7,076 bases of DNA, from NCBI GenBank assembly GCA_963710815.1, contig CAVQCA010000126.1:1-7076 (forward strand), given 5' to 3'. Shown here piece after piece: positions 1-4,428 of the stretch. The DNA comes from CAVQCA01 sp963710815 (GTDB lineage Bacteria; Pseudomonadota; Gammaproteobacteria; UBA9214). The position numbers and the translations under genes were made by a program. The notes under the pieces are model-generated. The model was given only the letters and a program-made list of their open reading frames with translations. It was not told where the DNA came from and did not search any database. Positions within the stretch are counted from its first letter, which is position 1; every line of letters begins with the position of its first letter.

Positions 1-364
1 TATATACAAGATTGCATGCATCACGCCTTGTCGCGTTCCTCAATGGGAATTTCCCTTTATGGATATCCGGCAACACCTCACATAGGAAACGGGTGAGGAC
101 TTCATCTTGGTTCGAGAATGGGCAAGTGAGGTCGTATTTTACGAGCTTATTATCAAGCTTATACAAATCACCATTGCCGTCCAAAAAGTGACCAGCGCAC
201 CCTATAGCAATGTAGCCCTGGAAACCTCTCTCTAATGCCAACAGTATGTGCTCCAGGTGAATTCCCGGCACATTGTTCCCGTCAGGCTCTTTACTTGGTA
301 CGGATGTCTGCAATTCCGGCACGAGTGCTCGGATGCGTCGTTCACTCTCTTGGACGTAGTTCAT
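1..364 (-). CDS. Hypothetical protein, N-terminal 121 residues, runs off left edge
   Basis: An uninterrupted minus-strand frame starts at ATG 364-362 and is still open at base 1, giving at least 121 residues. The translation begins MNYVQESERRIRALVPELQ and includes GIHLEHILLALERGFQGY and LTCPFSNQDEVLTRFLCEV, a mixed helical, soluble-looking composition with no signal peptide or membrane segment. A GAGGG-type ribosome binding site lies about 4 bases before the ATG. The ATG overlaps the stop of a short upstream frame (TAATG), so translation is probably coupled to something upstream. I do not recognise the family. Position next to a possible type I methylase start hints at a restriction or mobile-element locus, but this is context only. 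The reality of the gene is fairly sure; its function is unknown. Confidence 0.65.
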   Translation of the reverse strand, partial: MNYVQESERRIRALVPELQTSVPSKEPDGNNVPGIHLEHILLALERGFQGYIAIGCAGHFLDGNGDLYKLDNKLVKYDLTCPFSNQDEVLTRFLCEVLPDIHKGKFPLRNATRRDACNLVY

Positions 365-498
365 TAGCCCTCTTCGCCATTCTTACTCATAACGAAATCG
401 CCTAATTGCATACCATTGCTATATGTATAATCTCGCAGCCCCGCAGTCGGCAGAGATATTCCAGAGTTGATCGACTTTGTTCCTGATTTCACCGGTGA
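364..498 (-). other. Short open frame ending at the TAATG junction, possible 3' end of a decayed gene
   Basis: This minus-strand frame is open for 44 codons between a TGA and the TAA at 366-364. It ends ...RDYTYSNGMQLGDFVMSKNGEEG, with the stop overlapping the next ATG by one base, a typical operon junction. The only starts are GTG at 492, ATG at 411 and ATG at 390, none with a clear ribosome binding site. It could be the tail of a deleted gene, a small leader peptide (8 codons from ATG 390) or chance. It overlaps the HsdM-like peptide in another frame, so at most one of them is likely to be a conserved coding remnant over the shared part. Confidence 0.3.
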
Positions 499-502
499 TC
501 AT
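419..502 (-). pseudogene. Possible remnant of type I restriction methylase (HsdM) N-terminus
   Basis: A 27-codon minus-strand frame starts at ATG 502 with an AAGGG motif about 9 bases upstream and stops at TAG 421-419. Its first residues, MITGEIRNKVDQLWN, match from memory the opening of a common HsdM group (M-[LI]-TGE-x-[RK]-[NS]-x-[IV]-D-x-[IL]-W). HsdM methylates adenine in type I restriction-modification complexes and is about 500 residues, so only the very start would remain. After residue 15 the resemblance stops: the expected aromatic and GGISNP segment is absent. If real, it is a gene broken by deletion just inside its 5' end. The similarity is short and unverified, so chance is a serious alternative. 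Confidence 0.35.
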
Positions 503-838
503 GTATTTTTTCCCTTACTTGCGAGTCGAGACGTATTGCTGACCTGACTGATCGCATGCTGCAATATCCTGTAATCCTTATAATAACTATGGAATGATAC
601 TTTCTGATGGGGATGCTGTCATCCGGCAATCCGCTCGGATAACTATCACTCTTACCACCCTCTGACTGAGCCCCCTCGGACTCACCCCCTCGCACCCGCC
701 CCTCCGGCGGGTTTTTTTTTGCCCGCACCTCGACCGTTGAACTGCGCAGATTCTTCCATCTTATATGAAGGCCTTTGCGCCCTTCCCTCACCTTCCTCAA
801 TTGGCACCCTCAATCAATTCGCATATGGAGGTTCAAAC
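503..838. other. Non-coding stretch with one terminator
   Basis: I see no convincing gene here. The region holds a strong plus-strand terminator at 695-720 and a TATAAT-like hexamer at 579-584 on the plus strand, without a good -35 at the usual distance. A minus-strand open frame over 489-800 has low-complexity composition and no ribosome binding site and was not accepted. The stretch probably contains the promoter for the operon that starts at 839. Confidence 0.6.
695..720 (+). terminator. Rho-independent terminator (plus strand)
   Basis: A six-base-pair GC stem, CCCGCC at 695-700 and GGCGGG at 706-711, encloses a five-base loop and is followed directly by nine T residues (712-720). This is a textbook intrinsic terminator for plus-strand RNA. 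There is no plus-strand gene upstream within the window, so it either ends an unannotated transcript or acts as a leader terminator 118 bases before the operon at 839. Confidence 0.85.
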
Positions 839-1237
839 ATGATCACGTTCAAATCCACCTCAGACCTCGACAGGCTCCCCGACTCGGACCCCGCCCATCC
901 CATCGTCAAGGAACTCGTCAATGAGCTGATCACGGCCTACACCACACCGGGCCAGCCCTACAACCACGAGGACTACGGCTACGTCATTTTGATACAGGAG
1001 GGCGACACCGACCGCACCCTCGACGAGATCTGGGACGGCTGCAGACTCGTGGACATCTACTGGGAAGGCATCACGCTGAAGGACGGCTTCTACGTCGGCA
1101 TCTACCTGGCCAACAACGAATACGGCCTTTGTTTCGTCATCCCCGACGAACCGTGGGTCGACGGTGAGCTGCGGGAGTTGATCGAAGACATTCTCGACCC
1201 ATTGCCCTCAACCATCACACAGGAGACAAAGCCATGA
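839..1237 (+). CDS. Very acidic 132-aa hypothetical protein of mobile-element type
   Basis: The start is ATG 839 because GGAGG at 827-831 sits 7 bases upstream; the frame is open further 5' but without a ribosome binding site. The protein has 27 Asp/Glu against 8 Lys/Arg (net about -19). It is soluble, with no signal peptide or membrane span. Visible segments include AHPIVKELVNELITAY (residues 19-34), EDYGYVILIQEGD (44-56), LDEIWDGCRLVDIYWEGI (61-78) and CFVIPDEPWVDGELRELIED (98-117). I recall similar proteins as conserved hypotheticals in plasmid and ICE accessory regions but no function. It overlaps the next gene by ATGA, so the two are translated together. The strong acidity in a cluster leading to an antirestriction gene makes a DNA-mimic or anti-defence role conceivable, which is inference only. 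Confidence 0.8.
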   Translation: MITFKSTSDLDRLPDSDPAHPIVKELVNELITAYTTPGQPYNHEDYGYVILIQEGDTDRTLDEIWDGCRLVDIYWEGITLKDGFYVGIYLANNEYGLCFVIPDEPWVDGELRELIEDILDPLPSTITQETKP

Positions 1238-1740
1238 CGAAATCGAAACCAACTGACGAACTGGACGACTCGATGCGCGTCCTGACGACCGGCACCTGCG
1301 ACACGCTGTCGGGCACCAGCAAACTGACCTATCACATCGGACGACTGCCGGACGGCGAGATCTACCTTCGCGTGATCGGCAACACCGGCGGCGGGTTCTT
1401 CTCTCGGGAGTGGGTCTCGCTGCAGGACATCCTGACGGCACTGAAGAAACGTCCGGACGGAAAGCCCATCACGTCCATCCTGCTCAATCCGCTCTTCCGG
1501 GGCAAGTCGGCCAACACCCCGGCGTTCCTGCTGGCGGTCCTGCTGCACGAGAAAGTGGTTCGTTCGATGCAGGGAAAGCTCCGGAGACACGAGCTGATGG
1601 ACACCTCCATGTTCACCGACAAAGTCCAGAAGCTCATGGCCGCCGGCACAGAGGCGAAGGGCAAATCCTCTGCAAAAACTGGAGGCAACACCGCCAAGAA
1701 GGCTCCCATAAAGAAAGCAGCTACACGCAGGAAGTCGTGA
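1234..1740 (+). CDS. 168-aa hypothetical protein with Lys/Ala-rich C-terminal tail
   Basis: ATG 1234 overlaps the preceding stop (ATGA), and AGGAGA at 1221-1226 lies 7 bases upstream, so the start is well supported and coupled. Residues 1-140 look like a folded domain, including KLTYHIGRLPDGEIYLRVIGN (30-50), GGGFFSREWVSLQDILTAL (52-70) and PAFLLAVLLHEKVVRSM (96-112). Residues 141-168 form a low-complexity tail with ten Lys/Arg and no acidic residue, containing AKTGGNTAKKAPIKKAA. It recalls histone-H1-like bacterial tails and suggests contact with nucleic acid or with an acidic partner such as the upstream protein. I do not recognise the globular part. There is no signal peptide or transmembrane span. 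The gene is confident; its function is unknown. Confidence 0.8.
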   Translation: MTKSKPTDELDDSMRVLTTGTCDTLSGTSKLTYHIGRLPDGEIYLRVIGNTGGGFFSREWVSLQDILTALKKRPDGKPITSILLNPLFRGKSANTPAFLLAVLLHEKVVRSMQGKLRRHELMDTSMFTDKVQKLMAAGTEAKGKSSAKTGGNTAKKAPIKKAATRRKS

Positions 1741-1817
1741 CCGGTAAGAGGGAGTCAATTTCCCCCGCTCTTCCCAAAAGTCCACGCCTAAGTGCAAGAA
1801 CCTCAAAGGGTTCTCCG

Positions 1818-1892
1818 TTCAACCACTAAGCACCTTCGCAATACCGACCCTATACCGATCCTGGGTCTTCCCTTCCCTTTCAACCACTTAGC
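1818..1892 (+). repeat. Pair of 14-bp direct repeats in the intergenic leader
   Basis: TTCAACCACTAAGC at 1818-1831 and TTCAACCACTTAGC at 1879-1892 differ at one base and start 61 bases apart, in the 166-base gap between the second and third genes of the cluster. The second copy ends just before the AAGGAG ribosome binding site of the next gene. They could be binding sites for a regulator or relics of a small duplication. The bases between them give no clear promoter. Confidence 0.5.
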
Positions 1893-1906
1893 CACAAGGA
1901 GAAAAC

Positions 1907-2167
1907 ATGCTGTTCACGACATTCATTGTGATCACGGCACTGTGCCTGCTCATCCCTTTCACGCGGATGTACGGCGTTCTCGGTGCCTTGATCACTGCCT
2001 ATTTTTACCCGGCTCAAACACTGACCCTTCTCGGCGTCCTCGCGCTGGGATGGGCCGTCTTACATTTACTGGAGGAAATCGCATGCACACTGAAGACCAC
2101 ATACCTGATGCACTTGAAATGGTCTGCGCCTGGGACATCCCGGACGAGGACTTCGCCGATGCCGTGA
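1907..2167 (+). CDS. Small hydrophobic membrane protein, 86 aa, unknown function
   Basis: ATG 1907 has AAGGAG at 1896-1901, 5 bases upstream. Residues 3-18 (FTTFIVITALCLLIPF) and roughly 22-55 (MYGVLGALITAY, then TLTLLGVLALGWAVLHLL) are hydrophobic, giving two or three membrane-spanning segments. The last ~28 residues are polar and rich in Thr, Arg, Ser and Pro. They are encoded by DNA shared with the next gene, which starts at 2083 in another frame; an 85-base overlap is unusual. The C-terminal tail may therefore be unselected read-through after an ancestral stop was lost. I recognise no family; a small inner-membrane protein is the safest description. The ribosome binding site and the clear hydrophobic pattern make translation likely. 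Confidence 0.6.
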   Translation: MLFTTFIVITALCLLIPFTRMYGVLGALITAYFYPAQTLTLLGVLALGWAVLHLLEEIACTLKTTYLMHLKWSAPGTSRTRTSPMP

Positions 2168-2238
2168 ATGCACAGGCACGACTGATGGCCGGCATCCCCC
2201 CGGATGACTTCTGGGAGGCACAGTCAGACATCCGGTAG
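2083..2238 (+). CDS. Very acidic 51-aa conserved-type hypothetical protein
   Basis: GGAGGA at 2071-2076 lies 6 bases before ATG 2083, an excellent initiation site inside the previous gene. The 51-residue product begins MHTEDHIPDALEMVCAWDIP and continues DEDFADAVNAQARLMAGIPP. It has 13 Asp/Glu and only 2 Arg, net about -11 ignoring His. I recall short proteins with this DALE-x-V-x-AW-x-[IL]-PDED and NAQARLMAG pattern near plasmid antirestriction genes, without an assigned function. It is probably soluble and helical. A role as a DNA-mimic or as a small partner protein is inference from charge and from the antirestriction gene 163 bases downstream. Confidence 0.7.
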   Translation: MHTEDHIPDALEMVCAWDIPDEDFADAVNAQARLMAGIPPDDFWEAQSDIR

Positions 2239-2309
2239 CAGTCACACATCCATAACGTCCCTTCCCGCAACACTCCCCTCCTCCCCTCGAACGCCACAAA
2301 TCAGAAGCA

Positions 2310-2324
2310 TCCGGAATCTCCGGA
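2310..2324. other. Short palindromic hairpin TCCGGA-ATC-TCCGGA
   Basis: Two copies of the self-complementary hexamer TCCGGA (2310-2315 and 2319-2324) are separated by three bases, in the 162-base gap before the antirestriction gene. It can fold as a six-base-pair hairpin or serve as a repeated protein site. There is no T run after it, so it is not an intrinsic terminator. Confidence 0.3.
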
Positions 2325-2400
2325 GGACGCCGCTCGTCCGCAGAAATGCTGATCGTGCTTTCGGGGGAGTCATGGAGGGGATTTTCACAGGAGATTCACC

Positions 2401-2689
2401 ATGACAACTGAAACAACTGTCACACGAGTGCTCGTTCCCGAGGATCGGCGATTGGCCGTCACCGCAGAGCACTTCGGCGCATGGTTCCCGATGCGCCTGG
2501 AGCCCGTCGTGTACTCGTTCGCCGAGCGGCTGTCCCGGGACTACAAGGGTGGCTATTGGGAGTTCTGGACGCTGAGCAACGGCGGGTTCTACATGGCTCC
2601 GGCAGGCGATCGGCAATATCACGTCATCTGCGAGAACCAGTTCGAGGGCGACCTGTCGGCCGATGCCTTGGGAATCACCGCGTGTCTGA
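2401..2689 (+). pseudogene. Antirestriction protein, ArdB/KlcA family, 5' part (IS-interrupted)
   Basis: ATG 2401 follows AGGAGA (2389-2394) at 6 bases. About 96 native residues remain, with family hallmarks: LVPEDRRLAVTAEHFGAWFP (11-30), then VVYSFAERLSRDYKGGYWEF (36-55), TLSNGGFYMAP (57-67) and FEGDLSADALGITACL (81-96). ArdB/KlcA proteins (about 140 residues) protect incoming plasmid DNA from type I restriction and are cytoplasmic. An IS3-family element begins at about 2690, so the frame now reads into the IS and stops at 2805, giving a 134-aa chimera with 38 foreign residues and no native C-terminal domain. The 3' part resumes at 3949. Activity is probably lost. The family call rests on several motifs and is strong. 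Confidence 0.9.
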
Positions 2690-2714
2690 GAAGTGGACCC
2701 CACCGGTTGGACAG
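2690..2714 (+). repeat. Left terminal inverted repeat of the IS
   Basis: The left end, GAAGTGGACCCC followed by five variable bases and TTGGACAG, matches the reverse complement of the right end at 20 of 25 positions, including the outer 12 without mismatch. Further in, GATAAGTGCT (2727-2736) also recurs inverted near the right end, at 3909-3918. Confidence 0.9.
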
Positions 2715-2773
2715 TGACTGGACGATGATAAGTGCTTTCCTCCATCATGAGCAACAGGCTCTGGAGAGAAGCA

Positions 2774-3082
2774 ATGAGACGAAAGAGACGTACCCATTCA
2801 CCTGAATTCAAGTCCAAGGTGGCCCTGGCGGCGATAAAGGGGGATCTGACGATGGTGGAGTTGGTGAAGAAGTTCGATGTACACGCCAATCAGATCACCG
2901 AGTGGAAGAAGCAGCTGTTGAACGGAGCGCCGGACGTATTCGGTAAAGATGCCAGGAAGGCCGAGGATAGCGAGGAAGCGGTGCAGGCATTACATGCGAA
3001 GATCGGTCAGCTGACGATGGAGAACGATTTTTTAGAACGCGGGCTCGAACGGATTCACGGGCCCAGAGGAAAGAAATGGTAG
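2774..3082 (+). CDS. IS3-family transposase OrfA (helix-turn-helix subunit)
   Basis: I choose ATG 2774 because GGAGAG (2763-2768) is 5 bases upstream and the product then begins MRRKRRTHSPEFKSKVALAA, the usual family start; the frame is open further 5' to a GTG at 2732. The protein is 102 residues. It has an N-terminal helix-turn-helix (about residues 8-50: EFKSKVALAAIKGDL, then VHANQITEWKKQLL) that binds the IS ends. A helical, leucine-zipper-like C-terminus (about 70-95: EAVQALHAKIGQLTMENDFL) mediates multimerisation. It ends at TAG 3080-3082, overlapping orfB by 7 bases. A slippery T TTT TTA at 3028-3034 would let a fraction of ribosomes shift into orfB and make the OrfAB transposase. Confidence 0.9.
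   Translation: MRRKRRTHSPEFKSKVALAAIKGDLTMVELVKKFDVHANQITEWKKQLLNGAPDVFGKDARKAEDSEEAVQALHAKIGQLTMENDFLERGLERIHGPRGKKW
3028..3064 (+). promoter_or_regulatory. Candidate -1 programmed frameshift signal (T TTT TTA plus stem-loop)
   Basis: In the orfA frame the codons GAT TTT TTA contain the heptamer T TTT TTA at 3028-3034. Six bases later a seven-base-pair stem can form between GGGCTCG (3041-3047) and CGGGCCC (3058-3064), with one G-U pair and a ten-base loop. The -1 frame has no stop between the heptamer and orfB, so slippage would give an OrfAB fusion. Loop bases AACGG (3048-3052) could also pair with CCGTT (3094-3098) as a pseudoknot, which is more speculative. Confidence 0.65.
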
Positions 3083-3900
3083 ACCGGACGGACCCGTTGC
3101 CAGTGAGCCACCAATGCGCGCTTCTGGATCTGCCACGCTCGACGTTTTATCACGTGCCCCAGCCGGTCACCGAGGAGGAGCTTGAACTGATGGCGCTGAT
3201 CGACCGCTGCCATCTGGAGCATCCCTACTACGGCAGCCGGCGCATCCGGGACTGGCTTGAGGATGAGGGTCGCTGGGTCAACCGCAAGCGGGTACAGCGC
3301 CTGATGCACACCATGGGTCTGGCGGCGCTGTATCCGAAGCGCAACTTGAGCCTGGCCAACCAGGCGCACAAGGTGTATCCGTACCTGCTGAGGAATCTTG
3401 TGATCGATCGCCCGAATCAGGTATGGGCGACCGACGTGACGTATATCCCGATGGCCAGGGGTTTTGTGTATCTGGTCGCCATCATGGACTGGTATTCGCG
3501 ACGGGTGCTTGCCTGGCGGGTGTCCAACACGCTGGACACGAGTTTTTGTATCGAGGCGCTGAACGAAGCAATCGAGACCTACGGTGCGCCGGCGATCTTC
3601 AACACTGACCAGGGCAGCCAGTTCACGAGCGAGGATTTTACCGGTGTGCTCAAGCAACACGACATTCGCATCAGCATGGACGGCAAGGGGCGCTGGGTCG
3701 ATAACGTCTTCGTAGAGCGCCTGTGGCGCAGTGTGAAGTACGAGGAGGTCTACCTCAGGGCCTACGACAGCATTGGCGACGCCCGTGCTTCGTTAGGCAG
3801 GTATTTTGCGTTCTACAATACCAAACGTCGGCATCAGTCGCTTGACAGGCAGACGCCGGACAGTGTGTATTACCAAGACGCCGCCAGGATGGCAGCATGA
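3076..3900 (+). CDS. IS3-family transposase OrfB (DDE integrase domain)
   Basis: This 274-residue frame encodes the catalytic part of the transposase. Residues 1-30 (SHQCALLDLPRSTFY) and 30-90 form the HTH_21-type segment (HPYYGSRRIRDWL, then VNRKRVQRLMHTMGL). The rve catalytic domain follows, with D120 in WATDVTYIPMARGF, D178 in IFNTDQGSQFTS and E214 in DNVFVERLWRSVKYEEV; D178 and E214 are separated by 35 residues, the IS3 DD(35)E pattern. The C-terminus RYFAFYNTKRRHQSL is typical. Independent initiation at ATG 3076 is plausible, with AGAGGA at 3065-3070 and AUGGUAG overlapping the orfA stop, in addition to frameshift fusion. No truncation is visible. It catalyses copy-paste transposition of the surrounding element. 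Confidence 0.95.
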   Translation: MVDRTDPLPVSHQCALLDLPRSTFYHVPQPVTEEELELMALIDRCHLEHPYYGSRRIRDWLEDEGRWVNRKRVQRLMHTMGLAALYPKRNLSLANQAHKVYPYLLRNLVIDRPNQVWATDVTYIPMARGFVYLVAIMDWYSRRVLAWRVSNTLDTSFCIEALNEAIETYGAPAIFNTDQGSQFTSEDFTGVLKQHDIRISMDGKGRWVDNVFVERLWRSVKYEEVYLRAYDSIGDARASLGRYFAFYNTKRRHQSLDRQTPDSVYYQDAARMAA

Positions 3901-3923
3901 CCCGAGGCAGCACTTATCGGGCT

Positions 3924-3948
3924 CTGTCCAATTTTCGGGGTCCACTTC
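3924..3948 (-). repeat. Right terminal inverted repeat of the IS
   Basis: Read on the minus strand, this end is GAAGTGGACCCC, five variable bases, then TTGGACAG, pairing with the left end at 20 of 25 positions. The antirestriction gene resumes immediately after it. Confidence 0.9.
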
Positions 3949-4063
3949 GTCGTTCTCCGGTCCGGACGCGTTCGCGGACATCTGCAATGACCAATACCAC
4001 TGGCTGCGGGAGTTCATGATGCAGCACCCCGAGGTGGAGGTCATACTGGGGGCGACCGACTGA
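3949..4063 (+). pseudogene. Antirestriction protein, ArdB/KlcA family, 3' part (separated by IS)
   Basis: The frame from 3950 encodes 37 residues, starting SFSGPDAFADICNDQYHWLR and ending EFMMQHPEVEVILGATD before TGA 4061-4063. This matches the C-terminal end of the family (SHLSF...YH.LREY...HPEA..I..AID). It has no start codon or ribosome binding site of its own and lies beyond the IS. Compared with remembered family sequences, about six residues (the segment like YAYSHL) are missing between the last native residue upstream of the IS and this part. That suggests a small deletion accompanied or preceded insertion. Confidence 0.85.
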
Positions 4064-4077
4064 GGTGACAACTGCCA

Positions 4078-4141
4078 CCCCTCCCTCCCCCCTGCTGCCC
4101 CCACCGAGTCCTGCGGAATGGGCAGGGGGATGGGGGTGGGG
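4078..4141. other. Paired G-quadruplex-type motifs on opposite strands
   Basis: On the plus strand, G runs of 3, 5, 5 and 4 (4120-4122, 4125-4129, 4132-4136, 4138-4141) are separated by loops of 2, 2 and 1 bases. On the minus strand, G runs opposite C4, C3, C6 and C5 (4078-4081, 4083-4085, 4087-4092, 4098-4102) have loops of 1, 1 and 5 bases. Both fit the canonical four-run pattern. The two halves are also partly complementary (CCCCCTGC against GCAGGGGG), so a hairpin is an alternative fold. Confidence 0.6.
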
Positions 4142-4241
4142 AACGGTGAAAGCGGAAACAGACGCTCAGATTTGAGCCAATATCAGCTTTTGCTGAAGGT
4201 CCGGAATGGGCACCAATCGCGACGTTTCCGGCTTGCCCCGG

Positions 4242-4377
4242 CATGTCGTGTTGTACTGAAGTCGGACCTTACGGGGCCAGGTTCTGATCAGCAGCCATCG
4301 ACCCGTTGTTGACCTTCGCTCAGAATGCTGGGGCGGCAGGAATGTAATGTAGTCGGACATTTAGGTTCAGTGGCTAT
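4242..4377 (+). repeat. Decayed dispersed repeat segments, left side of barrel gene
   Basis: Two pieces resemble the single copy at 6051-6108. The first, at 4242-4270, begins CATGTCGTG and continues TGAAGTCGGAC. The second, at 4309-4377, begins TTGACCTTC and later has GTCGGACATTTAGGTTCA followed by GTGGCTAT. The 18-base core agrees with the right copy at 15 positions. I recall similar sequences as intergenic repeats of several proteobacteria; their function is unknown. Confidence 0.45.
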
Positions 4378-4428
4378 CTACTGTGAAATTTTTGTTGAAC
4401 TCCCACTGCTCACTTTATCTTCATCGTT

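Larger units (their letters stand above)
2690..3948 (+). mobile_element. Complete IS3-family insertion sequence (~1.26 kb) within the antirestriction gene
   Basis: The element is bounded by matching terminal inverted repeats starting GAAGTGGACCCC and carries overlapping orfA and orfB in the -1 relation usual for the IS3 family. Its length is normal for the family. Both frames are intact, the DDE triad is present and a -1 frameshift signal is visible, so it looks autonomous. The exact left end may be 2690 or 2687. With 2687, a GTC triplet flanks both ends (2684-2686 and 3949-3951) as a possible 3-bp target duplication. However, removing the element on that assumption leaves the host gene out of frame, so the duplication is uncertain. 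I do not assign a subgroup or IS name. Confidence 0.92.
4064..4428. other. Non-coding region with G/C-run clusters and decayed repeats
   Basis: No gene is supported here. The left part (4078-4141) contains runs of C then runs of G. The remainder, 4142-4428, contains segments at 4242-4270 and 4309-4377 that resemble parts of 6051-6108 beyond the barrel gene. No clear terminator for the minus-strand barrel gene, which ends at 4429, is visible in this stretch. Confidence 0.6.

Noticed and set aside
489..800. Minus-strand open frame of 103 codons
   Set aside because: It has no ribosome binding site, its composition is dominated by Arg, Gly and Ser from the C-rich terminator region, and it runs through a strong plus-strand terminator. 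It is probably chance.
1102..1806. Long minus-strand frame of 234 codons opposite the two small genes
   Set aside because: It lies antisense to two well-supported, translationally coupled genes. Its length follows from GC-rich codon structure, and the translation looks like no family.
2684..3951. GTC triplets as a target-site duplication of the IS
   Set aside because: Three bases match easily by chance, the implied ancestral junction is out of frame, and expected residues of the antirestriction family are missing, so I do not claim it.
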